Origin: CAZMGD01 sp964565705
Lineage (GTDB): Bacteria > Actinomycetota > Acidimicrobiia > Acidimicrobiales > Ilumatobacteraceae
Assembly (NCBI GenBank): GCA_964565705.1
Contig: CAZMGD010000030.1
Coordinates: forward strand, 1-41,073
Direction: 5' to 3'
Length of the DNA stretch: 41,073 nucleotides
Every line of letters starts with the position of its first letter. Position 1 is the first letter of the stretch. Below the pieces are notes generated by a model that did not search any database, had not been told where the DNA came from, and saw only the letters and a list, made by a program, of their open reading frames with translations. Shown here one piece after another: positions 1 through 7,434 of this stretch. The translations under genes were made by a program, and so were the position numbers.

Positions 1-232
1 GGGCATCACCGTCGAGCAGGTCGAGCGAGAGCCACGCGACCGGCACCTGCACCGTGTCGGCCCAGTGGACGACGGCGACCGACTTGCCGTAGCCCGGCAT
101 CGCCACGACGACGGTGATGCGCGAGCCGCTGTCCAGCTGGCGGCTGAGTCGTTCACGGACGACGAGCTCCGCCGCCGGCGCGGCCCGGACGATCTTGCCG
201 GGCACCACGTGGGGAGATGCGCGGACGGACAC
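1..232 (-). CDS. LuxR/MalT-type ATP-dependent regulator, N-terminal fragment
   Basis: Partial gene entering from the left edge; only the first 77 codons are present. From the GTG at 232 the protein reads through a basic/hydrophobic lead (VPGKIVRAA) into a nucleotide-binding start: TVVVAMPGYGKSVAVVHWAD, where GYGKS at about residues 49-53 is a Walker A P-loop, followed by VPVAWLSLDLLDGD. This P-loop then 'VAWLSLD' order is the hallmark of the large MalT/LAL class of STAND-type LuxR regulators, which end in a LuxR helix-turn-helix not visible here. It follows the lipoprotein gene on the same strand with about 23 bp between. GTG at 206 is an alternative start. Family call is good; target and ligand are unknown. 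Confidence 0.7.
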   Translation of the reverse strand, partial: MSVRASPHVVPGKIVRAAPAAELVVRERLSRQLDSGSRITVVVAMPGYGKSVAVVHWADTVQVPVAWLSLDLLDGDA

Positions 233-255
233 CGCCCGACAGTACCGCCCAGCCG

Positions 256-1080
256 TCAGAGGGCCGGCTTCAGCACCATCTCGTTCGAGCCGGAGGTCAG
301 GGTCAACGAGTCGTCGGTCAGCGTGTACTCGAACTCACCCTCGAGCACGGGCAAGAGCGCCGCCTCGAACTCGCCGCCGGGTCCTTCACAGGCCATCATC
401 GTGATCGCGATCGGCCCGAACGTCACGGTCGTGTCGGTGATCTCGACGCCACCCGAGCCGGTATTGCAGCCCGCGGCCACCGCGACGTCGTCCGGTCCGA
501 AGTGCAGGCCGGTGCCCTCGGGCGCGGAGGTCGTCGAACCGTCGACGGTCAGGCTCTCGAAGGCCCAGTCCGTTCCGTCCAGGGGGTTCTGGGCTTCACT
601 GGCGCGGTCGACGAGCTGCAGCGTCACGTCGGGGGATGCGATCGTCAGCGCGTCGCCGTCGACGGTCACCGTCGGCGCGCCCTCGAGCAGCTGGACCAGC
701 CACGCGTCCTGGGCGCTCAGCTCGTCGCCGCAGAACATCATCGTCTGCGCGAGTGGACCCGCGGTCAGCACCCCGTCGGCGACGCTGTAGGCACCGAAGG
801 AGGTGTTGCAACCGGCGTTCATCGACAAGCTGGCGTCCTCGAACCCGATCGAGACCCGCGTACCGGCGACCAGCTCCTGGCCCTCGACCGACGTCGACAG
901 GAACGTGCGCCCGGCGAGCTCGTCGCCGCCTGCCGCCGGCGCCGCCGTGGCCGGTGCGGCGGTCGTGGTCGTCGCCGCGTCACCGTCGTCGTCGCCGCCA
1001 CAGGCAGAGACGGCGAGCAGGACGATCGCGGCACCCAAGAGGGCCACCGCACGGCGACCGGAGCGGGTCGAAGACTTCAT
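256..1080 (-). CDS. Lipoprotein with two META (HslJ-like) domains
   Basis: 274 residues. The N-terminus has basic residues, a hydrophobic stretch (AVALLGAAIVLLAVSA) and a lipobox ending at Cys27 (VSAC then GGDDD), so it should be a lipid-anchored exported protein. A Thr/Ala/Pro-rich linker (about 34-50) leads into two tandem META-type domains, about 54-160 and 167-274. Each has the family pattern: a start like LAGRTFLST or LDGTDWAFES, a central N/A-G-C-N-T segment (AGCNTSFGAYSV; AAGCNTGSGGVEI), and 'MMxC' near 'GPLAQTMMFCGDE' and 'GPIAITMMACEGP'. META domains occur in heat-shock HslJ and in secreted lipoproteins; their biochemical role is not settled. Start ATG at 1080. Confidence 0.85.
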   Translation of the reverse strand: MKSSTRSGRRAVALLGAAIVLLAVSACGGDDDGDAATTTTAAPATAAPAAGGDELAGRTFLSTSVEGQELVAGTRVSIGFEDASLSMNAGCNTSFGAYSVADGVLTAGPLAQTMMFCGDELSAQDAWLVQLLEGAPTVTVDGDALTIASPDVTLQLVDRASEAQNPLDGTDWAFESLTVDGSTTSAPEGTGLHFGPDDVAVAAGCNTGSGGVEITDTTVTFGPIAITMMACEGPGGEFEAALLPVLEGEFEYTLTDDSLTLTSGSNEMVLKPAL

Positions 1081-1132
1081 GTGGGTCAGGATCGCACACG
1101 AACGGCCGCCGGGCGAGGCATGGTCGGTCCCG

Positions 1133-3529
1133 TCACAGATGGCCGCGACGCTCCAGCCAGCGCATCGCGAAGTAACCCCAGATCGGCGGCAGGTAGAACG
1201 AGGCCATCCGGTAGAGGAGCACGGCAGCGAGCGCCTTCTCCTCGGGAACGCCGGCGAGCACGAGCCCGTAGGTCAAGCCACCCTCGGCGACGCCGATGCC
1301 GCCGGGCACCGGGATCAGCCCGGACAGCAATCCGACGCTGATGTTGATGAGCAGCAGCTCACCGATGCCGACGGGTGCACCGAGGGCGAGCGTGAACGCG
1401 CCGAGAGCGGTCGCGAACAGCAGCTCGCTGCCGAGGTTGCCACCGAGCAGCAATCCGAGCCGCCGGGGCGAGCGCAGGCCTCGCGCCGCCGCGAGCGCCT
1501 CACCGCCGAGGCGCCTGATCCATCCGATGACGAACCGACGCAGCTTCCCGATGAGCACGATCGGTGCAAGTGCAAGCACCACGAGCACGAGCACGATCGG
1601 CACGAGGCGGGCGGCGCTGCCCGCGGCTGCACCGAGATCGAGATCGAGCGACGCCGACGTGAACAGCAGGAGGCCGACGAGCAGCACGGCCTGCGAGACG
1701 AGGCCGCCGAGGCCATCCAGCCCACCAGCGGCGAGCGCGGCACCGGGCGGCACACCGTGGCGTTGGAAGAACCGGATGTTGACGGCGACGCGGGCTGCGG
1801 TGGACGGGATCGCGACGTTGATGTACGAGATCGCCAGCTGGAGCGCGTACACCTGCCCGAGCGGCAGTGCGACCGGCGACGCGCCGAGGGTGGACAGCGC
1901 CTGGGTGAACCTGGGCAGCTGCGTGACCAGGAATGCGAGCACGAGCAGTGCCAGCGACGCGTCGCGCACGTTGTCGCGGAGCACCCCGAAGTCCACCCCG
2001 GACAGACCGATGACGAGCATGACGATCGCCGCGCCCGGCAACAGCACGCGCAGCAGGGATCCCAGGCTGAACCTGCGCAGCTGTTGCAGGGCGGGGGCCT
2101 CGATGCCGGCCAGCCCGGCGATGCGGTCGCGGACGTCGTCGAGATCGACGCCATCGGTGCGCAGCCGCCGCTGCTGGTTCGCCGTCATCGCCGACGGTTG
2201 GACCAGCGGCAGCACCTCGGCGAAGCGCTCCTCGCCGAGGGCGGTGAGCGCCAGCTCGGTCGCCCGTTCCTCCCCCACCAGATCGATCGCCGTCACGAGC
2301 GCCTGCGCCTGGTCGAGACGCCGTTGGTCGGCCGTCGGCGCGGCGACGGAACCACGGAAGTCGGTGAGGCCGACCTGCTCGCCGTCGATCAACAGGTGCT
2401 CGACGTCGACCTGGCCATGGGCGATCGCGGCCCCGTGCAGCACTGCCAGCGCCTGCCACATCGCCAGCACGACGCGCTCGGGGTCGACGGCACCGGCGGG
2501 GAGCTGCGACAGCGGCCGGCCGGCGACGCGCATCACCAGGAGGGCGTCGTCGTCGCGCGTCGACCCGGCGACCACGACCCGGTCGGTGTGCAGGCCGGCC
2601 TGCGTGGCCAGCAGCGTGAGGAACGCCTCGTGCTCCACCTGCTGCAGGCGCCCGATGCGCAGCGGCGACCCGGACTCGCGGTACCAGACGGTGCGCCACA
2701 GGGTGGACATCACGGCGGCGTCGTGCGCGTCTCGGCCGTACACCTTCACGACGAGTGCCTGGTCGGAGTCGTCGACGGCTCGGACGAGGAACTGCCCGGC
2801 TTGCTGGCGGTCGGCCGCACCGACCGCGATCACCGCCACGCCCAGCTCCTCCAGTGCCGACCGCACGAGCTCCAGGCTGGGCCGGCCGGCGCTCGACCCG
2901 AAGGCGAGGTGCACCGCCGAGGACGCGCACAACGCGACGAGCAGGCTGGCCATGGCACCGAGTGGCGTCGTCGCGCCGAGCACCGTCACCGCCAGCGTGG
3001 CGAGCGCGATCAGCCAGCGGCCGAGGCGCCTGATGGGCAACGCCAGGTGCGGCGACGCGGTCAGCACCACGGCCGCCGAGGTCCCCAGCACCGGTGCGGG
3101 ATACCACGCCGGTGGGCTCGCCGAGTGGAGCAGGTCGTGCAGCGACAGCCACGTGCCGTTCACGGCGCGCACGACGACGAGGCTCAGCCCGGTGGCCAGC
3201 ACTGCGGCCAGGGCGAGGTCGCGAACGACCGAGCCGCGACGCCGGGCGATCGCGATGACGGCGACCGTGATGGCGAGCACGACCAGCGCGTCTGCGAGGA
3301 ACTGCCACGCGGACTCCAGGAAGTCCGGGAGGCTGGCGAGGAAGCGTTCGACGGCGCGCGTGAAGCCTGGTGAGGGCTCGGCGATCGGGCTGAGGATCAA
3401 CAGCCCCAGCGCCGCGGCCACCAACGTGACCGCGTCGCCGGCACGTCGCGCTCGCGGCTCGTCCCTCGACGTGGCGAAGACGCGGGGCGCCCGGATCGAC
3501 CGGACGCCCTCGCGGACCGTCACGTCCAT
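1133..3529 (-). CDS. Membrane fusion: degenerate kinase-like domain plus LPG-synthase-type transmembrane domain
   Basis: About 798 residues from ATG 3529; a GTG at 3580 would add 17 residues and neither start has a convincing ribosome site. The N-terminal quarter holds several hydrophobic segments. The middle resembles a protein-kinase-like fold: VVKVYGRD supplies a candidate ATP lysine and the catalytic-loop equivalent is HGQVDVEHLLID (His371), followed by LTDFRGS (Asp390). The usual HGD catalytic Asp is Gln and the metal-binding Asn is His, so it may be a pseudokinase. The C-terminal about 300 residues form a polytopic domain with TQLPRFTQAL, PSTAARVAVNIRFFQRHGVP and PVPGGIGVAEGG, typical of the lysylphosphatidylglycerol synthase membrane region (UPF0104/AglD type). 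The aminoacyl-transferase domain of MprF is absent. Role: cell envelope, otherwise unknown. It diverges from the YggT-like gene. Confidence 0.8.
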   Translation of the reverse strand: MDVTVREGVRSIRAPRVFATSRDEPRARRAGDAVTLVAAALGLLILSPIAEPSPGFTRAVERFLASLPDFLESAWQFLADALVVLAITVAVIAIARRRGSVVRDLALAAVLATGLSLVVVRAVNGTWLSLHDLLHSASPPAWYPAPVLGTSAAVVLTASPHLALPIRRLGRWLIALATLAVTVLGATTPLGAMASLLVALCASSAVHLAFGSSAGRPSLELVRSALEELGVAVIAVGAADRQQAGQFLVRAVDDSDQALVVKVYGRDAHDAAVMSTLWRTVWYRESGSPLRIGRLQQVEHEAFLTLLATQAGLHTDRVVVAGSTRDDDALLVMRVAGRPLSQLPAGAVDPERVVLAMWQALAVLHGAAIAHGQVDVEHLLIDGEQVGLTDFRGSVAAPTADQRRLDQAQALVTAIDLVGEERATELALTALGEERFAEVLPLVQPSAMTANQQRRLRTDGVDLDDVRDRIAGLAGIEAPALQQLRRFSLGSLLRVLLPGAAIVMLVIGLSGVDFGVLRDNVRDASLALLVLAFLVTQLPRFTQALSTLGASPVALPLGQVYALQLAISYINVAIPSTAARVAVNIRFFQRHGVPPGAALAAGGLDGLGGLVSQAVLLVGLLLFTSASLDLDLGAAAGSAARLVPIVLVLVVLALAPIVLIGKLRRFVIGWIRRLGGEALAAARGLRSPRRLGLLLGGNLGSELLFATALGAFTLALGAPVGIGELLLINISVGLLSGLIPVPGGIGVAEGGLTYGLVLAGVPEEKALAAVLLYRMASFYLPPIWGYFAMRWLERRGHL

Positions 3530-3651
3530 CGGTCGCGTCCGCCCGTGCCCATCGCCCTCATGATCACAGGTGGGGATCACCGATCGACGAATGCCGCCAC
3601 GGTACGGTCCCTGGTCCCCGATACCCGGTGAAGATCTGACACGCTGACGTC

Positions 3652-4194
3652 ATGCAGGACACGACAGGGCAACCCGTGACCACGCTGTCCCAGGCGTACG
3701 CGCACCAGGCGGAGGAGGCGCAGAAGGCGCCCGCGCGCATCGCACTCATCGTCGCCAAGGTCCTCGTCTACGCGCTGTGGGCGATCGTCATCGCGATCAC
3801 CTTGCTGCTCGTCACCGGGTTCCTGCTGCAACTCTTCGGCGCCAACCCGGAGGCCGGCTTCGTCGACTGGGTCTACCGCAGCACCGACCAGATCATGGAA
3901 CCGTTCCGGGGCGTGTTCGAGCCTCGGAGCATCGACGAGCAGTCGGTGTTCGATCCGTCGATGCTGCTCGCCGCGATCGTCTACCTGCTCGTCGTGCTGG
4001 TGCTCGACGTCACCGTGCTGCGATGGATCCGCGGTCAGATCCACAAGCGCGACGCGCAGATCGCCGACCTCCAGACCCGGGCCCGCGACGCCGCGGCGAT
4101 CGAGTACTACGCCGCCCAGCAAGCGCTCGTCGAGCAGGCGCCGGCGCCTCCCCCTGCTGGAGCACCGCCCGCTCAGCCTGGTTGGCCCGTGTGA
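3652..4194 (+). CDS. YggT-like membrane protein
   Basis: 180 residues with two membrane segments, about 31-62 (IALIVAKVLVYALWAIVIAITLLLVTGFLLQLF) and 103-122 (MLLAAIVYLLVVLVLDVTVL). Between them the motif FVDWVYRSTDQIMEPFRGVFEPRSID resembles the YggT-family signature (Y-R-x-T-D-x-x-x-x-P-F-R-G-x-F). A charged helix (about 126-155) and a Pro/Ala tail follow. Only one YggT unit is present, whereas E. coli YggT has two. Function of the family is poorly known; actinobacterial relatives are linked to the cell envelope and division locus. Its stop overlaps the start of the glutaminase gene (TGATG), so the two are probably translationally coupled. Confidence 0.65.
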   Translation: MQDTTGQPVTTLSQAYAHQAEEAQKAPARIALIVAKVLVYALWAIVIAITLLLVTGFLLQLFGANPEAGFVDWVYRSTDQIMEPFRGVFEPRSIDEQSVFDPSMLLAAIVYLLVVLVLDVTVLRWIRGQIHKRDAQIADLQTRARDAAAIEYYAAQQALVEQAPAPPPAGAPPAQPGWPV

Positions 4195-5198
4195 TGGCGC
4201 GCGTGCCGCAAGACGACGACGCGGTCACCGTCTCGACCGGCAACCTGCCGGGCGATGCCGCTGTTCGAGCGGTCATGGAGGAGGCCTACGAGCGGTACCG
4301 CGACGTCGATGACGGCGTCGTCGCCGACTACATCCCGGCGCTCGCACGCGCCGATCCCACCGCGTTCGGTGCCTGCGTCGTCAACGTGGAAGGGCACGCG
4401 TTCAGCGTCGGCGACGCGACGCAGGAGTTCTCGATCCAGAGCGTCTCCAAGCCGTTCGTGTTCGCGTTGGTGTGCGACGCGCTCGGTACCGACGAGGTGC
4501 GCCGCCGGATCGGGGTCAACAGCACGGGCCAGCCGTTCAACTCGGTGATGGCGCTCGAGATCAGCGCTGACCGGTCCACGAACCCGATGGTCAACACGGG
4601 AGCGATCGCCACCACGAGCCTCGTGCCGGGCGACAGCCCCGAGGAGATGTGGCAGTTCGTCGTCGACGGCTTGTCGCGCTTCGCCGGCCGGCAGCTGTCG
4701 CTCGACTCGGACGTCTACGAGTCCGAAGCCGCGACCAACCGTCGCAATCAGGGACTCGCCCACCTGCTCGATGGCTACGAGCGGATGTACTGCGACCCCG
4801 ACGTCGCGACCGACGTGTACACGATGCAGTGCTCGCTGCGGGTGAGCGCGGTCGATCTCGCCGTGATGGGGGCGACGCTCGCCGACGGCGGGGTGAACCC
4901 GATCAGCGGCGAGCGCGTCGTCGACGAGCAGGTCTGCCCCCGGGTGCTCGCCGTGCTGGCCACGGCGGGGTTGTACGAGCGCACGGGCGACTGGCTGTAC
5001 GACGTCGGCCTGCCCGGCAAGAGCGGTGTGAGCGGCGGCATGGTCACCGTCTCGCCCGGCAAGGGCGGGCTCGGCGTCTTCTCCCCACCCCTCGATTCGG
5101 CCGGCAACAGCGTGCGCGGGCGGCTCGTCACCCGCTTCCTGTCGCGGCGCCTCGGGCTGAACCTCTTCTTGTCGAAGCCCGTCACTCAGGACGGGTGA
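4194..5198 (+). CDS. glsA: Glutaminase (serine-dependent beta-lactamase fold)
   Basis: 334 residues, normal for bacterial glutaminase A, which hydrolyses L-glutamine to glutamate and ammonia in the cytosol. The start ATG at 4194 overlaps the upstream stop by one base. Family features: ADYIPALARADP near the N-terminus, the catalytic SxxK pair in FSIQSVSKPFVF (Ser83, Lys86), the asparagine-rich NPMVNTGAIAT, SEAATNRRNQGLAHLL, the VYTMQCSLRVSAVDLAVMGATLADGGVNP segment with the conserved tyrosine, and the glycine-rich VGLPGKSGVSGGMVTVSPGKGGLGVFSPPLD. The gene ends in a GTGA overlap with the next short ORF. The neighbours are membrane proteins, so the context adds little to the function. Confidence 0.95.
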   Translation: MARVPQDDDAVTVSTGNLPGDAAVRAVMEEAYERYRDVDDGVVADYIPALARADPTAFGACVVNVEGHAFSVGDATQEFSIQSVSKPFVFALVCDALGTDEVRRRIGVNSTGQPFNSVMALEISADRSTNPMVNTGAIATTSLVPGDSPEEMWQFVVDGLSRFAGRQLSLDSDVYESEAATNRRNQGLAHLLDGYERMYCDPDVATDVYTMQCSLRVSAVDLAVMGATLADGGVNPISGERVVDEQVCPRVLAVLATAGLYERTGDWLYDVGLPGKSGVSGGMVTVSPGKGGLGVFSPPLDSAGNSVRGRLVTRFLSRRLGLNLFLSKPVTQDG

Positions 5199-5380
5199 CG
5201 ACCTACGCCGACTGCGAGCGGCGCGACGGGTGGTTGGACCAGGACGTCAACGCGTGGACGTCGCTCGGCTACGTCGCCGCTGGCGTCGGGATCGCGATGG
5301 CCGGCCTGGCGGCCGTCGGTGCTGGGGGATCGAGCTGCGCTGGTCGCCGCAGTCGGCGAGGCGACCGACCAGACCCGTGA
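5195..5380 (+). CDS. Short ORF, probable truncated ceramidase-like membrane protein
   Basis: 61 residues starting VTTYADCERRDGWLDQDVNAWTSLGYVAAGVGIAMAGLAAVG. The pattern Cys-Glu...Gly-Trp-Leu-x-Gln-x-Val-Asn-x-Trp-x-Ser-Leu-x-Tyr-Val-Ala-Ala-Gly matches the N-terminus of bacterial ceramidase-family (seven-helix hydrolase) proteins, which are normally over 200 residues. Here the chain turns basic (SSCAGRRSRRGDRPDP) and stops after one hydrophobic segment. Seen directly: GTGA overlaps at both ends, with glsA at 5195-5198 and with the next gene at 5377-5380. That argues it is translated in a coupled operon. I infer a deletion that fused the 5' end to the next gene's start; a genuine small membrane protein is the alternative. 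Confidence 0.45.
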   Translation: MTTYADCERRDGWLDQDVNAWTSLGYVAAGVGIAMAGLAAVGAGGSSCAGRRSRRGDRPDP

Positions 5381-6480
5381 CCGACGTCGACGTGACCGGC
5401 GCAGCGGACGAACCCCCCGACGATCCGCGCCAACTGCGGCCGTCGATCTGGAAGATCGCGCTGCGCATCGGGCTTGCCCTCGGCGCGCTCGTCGTGTCGT
5501 TCGTCGTGCTCAAGTCGGCGTTCGACACGCTCGACTTCGCCGAGGTGTGGCGCACGATCCGATCGCTCGACGACGCCGAGATCCTTGCCCTCCTCAGCAT
5601 GTGGGTGCTCTGGCTCGCCACCCAGGGACTGCAGACCGCAGCACTCCTGCCCGGGCTGCCCGTCCGCCGCGGCGTGGTGGCATTCCTCGGCCCGGCCGCT
5701 GTCGCGTCCGTGATCCCCGGACCGAGCGACCTGCCCGTGCGTCACCGGATGATGCGCTCGTGGGGATGCTCCAACGCCGACACGACGCTCGCGGTCGCCG
5801 CCGGCGGGATCTTCAGCATCGGCATCAAGCTGCTCCTGCCGATCGCCGCCGCGGCCGGCCTGTTGATCTCGGACACGCCGATCGACGGCACGCTGCGCAC
5901 GATCGTGACGATCATCGGGATCGTCGCCATCGGGGTCGCGGTGGTCGCGTTCGCGTTGAGCTCCGAGCGGCGAGCCGTGTTCGTCACGCGGGCGATCGGA
6001 CCGATCTGGCGCGCCGGCCTGCGCCTGTTCCGCCGGTCCGATGACGGCGACCTCACCGAGCGCGTCCTGCAGGCCCGGGCACAGGCGATCGACACCTTGC
6101 GCGATCGGTGGCTGATCGCCGCCTGGTCGGCGACGCTGACCGCGGCGACCCGATACGCCCTGCTCCTGATGTCGTTGCGCTTCATGGACGTTGGTCCGGA
6201 GCAGATCAGCTGGGCCCAGGTGTTCGTCGTCTACGCACTCGTGCAGGGTCTGACCGCGATCCCGATCACCGCCGGTGACGTCGGCGTCAGCGAGGTCGCG
6301 TTGATCGGGTTCACGGTCGCGATCACCGGCGACGACTTCGTCAACCAGGTGACTGCCGGTGTGCTCGTGTTCCGGTTGCTGACCTGGTTGCTGCTGATCC
6401 CCGTCGGGTTCTCGGTGCTCACCGGGTGGAGGTGGCTCCTCCGCCGCGAGGCTCGACGCCGATCGACCGTCTCGCCCTGA
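5377..6480 (+). CDS. LPG-synthase-type transmembrane protein (UPF0104 family)
   Basis: 367 residues from the GTG at 5377, which overlaps the preceding stop (GTGA). After a hydrophilic, acidic lead of about 25 residues come multiple hydrophobic helices beginning IALRIGLALGALVVSFVVLKSAFDTLDFAEVWRTIRSL, the typical opening of the flippase-like membrane domain found in MprF and AglD-type proteins. Later landmarks are PGPSDLPVRHRMMRSWG, WAQVFVVYALVQGLTAIPITAGDVGVSEVALIGF (compare the 'P-x-x-G-x-G-x-x-E' motif near the C-terminus) and a final helix ending in Arg-rich RREARRRSTVSP. No soluble catalytic domain is attached. The window has a second copy of this domain fused to a kinase-like domain (1133-3529). 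Substrate unknown; lipid or glycolipid translocation is a family-based guess. Confidence 0.8.
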   Translation: MTDVDVTGAADEPPDDPRQLRPSIWKIALRIGLALGALVVSFVVLKSAFDTLDFAEVWRTIRSLDDAEILALLSMWVLWLATQGLQTAALLPGLPVRRGVVAFLGPAAVASVIPGPSDLPVRHRMMRSWGCSNADTTLAVAAGGIFSIGIKLLLPIAAAAGLLISDTPIDGTLRTIVTIIGIVAIGVAVVAFALSSERRAVFVTRAIGPIWRAGLRLFRRSDDGDLTERVLQARAQAIDTLRDRWLIAAWSATLTAATRYALLLMSLRFMDVGPEQISWAQVFVVYALVQGLTAIPITAGDVGVSEVALIGFTVAITGDDFVNQVTAGVLVFRLLTWLLLIPVGFSVLTGWRWLLRREARRRSTVSP

Positions 6481-6493
6481 GCAGACTGTCGAC

Positions 6494-6997
6494 GTGGCAC
6501 GGTTGTTCGTCGCGGTGTGGCCTCCGGACGAGGTCGCGGTCGAGCTGCGAGCACTGCGCCGCAAGGATCAGCGCGGCGTCCGGTTCGTCCATCCGGAGAA
6601 CTGGCACATCACCTTGCGCTTCCTCGGTGAGGCCCGAGCCGACGACGTCCTCGAGGCGCTGGCCGTCACCACCTTCGAGCCGGCGACCGCGCGGCTGGGG
6701 CCTGGCGTCGACCTGCTGCTCGACCGGATGCTCGTCGTGCCGGTCGCCGGCCTCGACGATCTCGCCCGAGCCGTGATCGAGCACACCGCGTCGATCGGCG
6801 AGCCGCCGCGCAAGCGGTTCCTGGGGCACCTCACGCTGGCACGGGTCAAGCGGCACGCCGCGATGCCACAGGCGCTCGGGGCGCTGGTCGCCGCCGAGTT
6901 CCCGGTCGAGGAGATCGCACTCGTGCAGAGCCGCCTGCACCCCGACGGCGCGCGGTACGAGACCCTGGCGACGTGGCCGGTGCCGAGGGTCCGGTGA
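6494..6997 (+). CDS. thpR: RNA 2',3'-cyclic phosphodiesterase
   Basis: 167 residues, a 2H-phosphoesterase of the ThpR/LigT group that opens 2',3'-cyclic phosphates on RNA ends to 2'-phosphates. Both catalytic HxTx tetrads are present: HITL at 38-41 (FVHPENWHITLRFLGE) and HLTL at 112-115 (FLGHLTLARVKR). The N-terminal RLFVAVWPPDEV and C-terminal VQSRLHPDGARYETLATWPV are also typical of the family. GTG start at 6494, 13 bp after the membrane-protein stop, so it is likely the last gene of the plus-strand run starting at 3652. In vivo role in bacteria is uncertain. Confidence 0.9.
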   Translation: MARLFVAVWPPDEVAVELRALRRKDQRGVRFVHPENWHITLRFLGEARADDVLEALAVTTFEPATARLGPGVDLLLDRMLVVPVAGLDDLARAVIEHTASIGEPPRKRFLGHLTLARVKRHAAMPQALGALVAAEFPVEEIALVQSRLHPDGARYETLATWPVPRVR

Positions 6998-7012
6998 CGG
7001 CATCCGGCAGAG

Positions 7013-7156
7013 TCAACTGCTCGAGGTCTCCCTCGACACCACCTGCGCGCCGACAGCGACCTCGCCGAGGCGGACGACGTCGGCGGCGAGCTTCGCCGAC
7101 CGGTCGCGGTGCTCCTTGACCACGGGGGTGAACGTCTCAGCGGCCGCCAGCGACGA
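7013..7156 (-). pseudogene. Coding-like 3' remnant of an unrecognised gene
   Basis: On the minus strand this stretch reads open to a TGA at 7013 with the local coding style (G/C at third positions): LAAAETFTPVVKEHRDRSAKLAADVVRLGEVAVGAQVVSRETSSS. Upstream of it lie only a hairpin (7157-7199) and the tRNA; the open frame continues through the tRNA without a plausible start, so no complete gene can be built. It may be the tail of a deleted gene, or a short ORF from an internal GTG of about 33 codons. I do not recognise a family. Confidence 0.25.
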
Positions 7157-7199
7157 GCCACGGAGGCCGAAGCGGAACGGAGGCGGAAGCCTCCGTGGC
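7157..7199. repeat. 11-bp-stem hairpin next to the remnant
   Basis: Perfect inverted arms of 11 bp at 7157-7167 (GCCACGGAGGC) and 7189-7199, with a 21-nt purine-rich loop. No T-tract follows on either strand. It lies between the coding-like remnant and the tRNA and could be a terminator-like or repeat-derived structure. The remaining bases between 7200 and 7271 show only the short element at 7253-7265. Confidence 0.5.
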
Positions 7200-7252
7200 G
7201 CTTGAACGGCCGCCCGAGGCACAGACACGGCGCGCGAAGCGCCCAGAGGGAG

Positions 7253-7265
7253 GAGCGCAGCGAGC
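7253..7265 (+). repeat. Short dispersed element, copy 1 (GAGCGCAGCGAGC)
   Basis: 13 of the 15 bases GCGAGCGCAGCGAGC that also occur near the right end of the window at 40939-40953 (inverted), 41020-41034 and 41061-41073. This copy sits 6 bp before the 3' end of tRNA-Val. All copies are in non-coding DNA. Confidence 0.5.
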
Positions 7266-7271
7266 GGACGG

Positions 7272-7344
7272 TGGGCGCAGAGGGACTCGAACCCCCGACG
7301 TCTTCCTTGTAAGGGAAGCGCTCTACCAGCTGAGCTATGCGCCC
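7272..7344 (-). tRNA. tRNA-Val (anticodon TAC)
   Basis: Complete cloverleaf on the minus strand, 73 nt. The acceptor stem is GGGCGCA paired with TGCGCCC, with discriminator A. The D arm is GCTC AGCTGGTAGA GAGC-type. The anticodon stem CTTCC/GGAAG encloses the loop CTTACAA, giving anticodon TAC (reads GUA, valine). The T arm has GGGGGTTCGAGTCCCTC. No CCA is encoded (the next bases are CCG), as is usual in actinobacteria. It stands alone between the remnant and the P-type ATPase gene; no integrase lies nearby. Confidence 0.95.
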
Positions 7345-7434
7345 GGAACGGGTGCGTCAGCCTACTGGCGGTGATGGCGGTGCCATCGAGCACCCCCCGG
7401 CCCACCTGAGTGCGACCTGTACGTTGGGCGGATC

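Noticed and set aside
803..3373. Long plus-strand ORF opposite the kinase/LPG-synthase-type gene
   Set aside because: High G+C gives long antisense frames; its residues are His/Arg/Gln/Asp-rich with no domain.
7272..7344. tRNA-Val as an integration site of a genomic island
   Set aside because: No integrase, no duplicated tRNA end and no phage-like genes were seen in the window.
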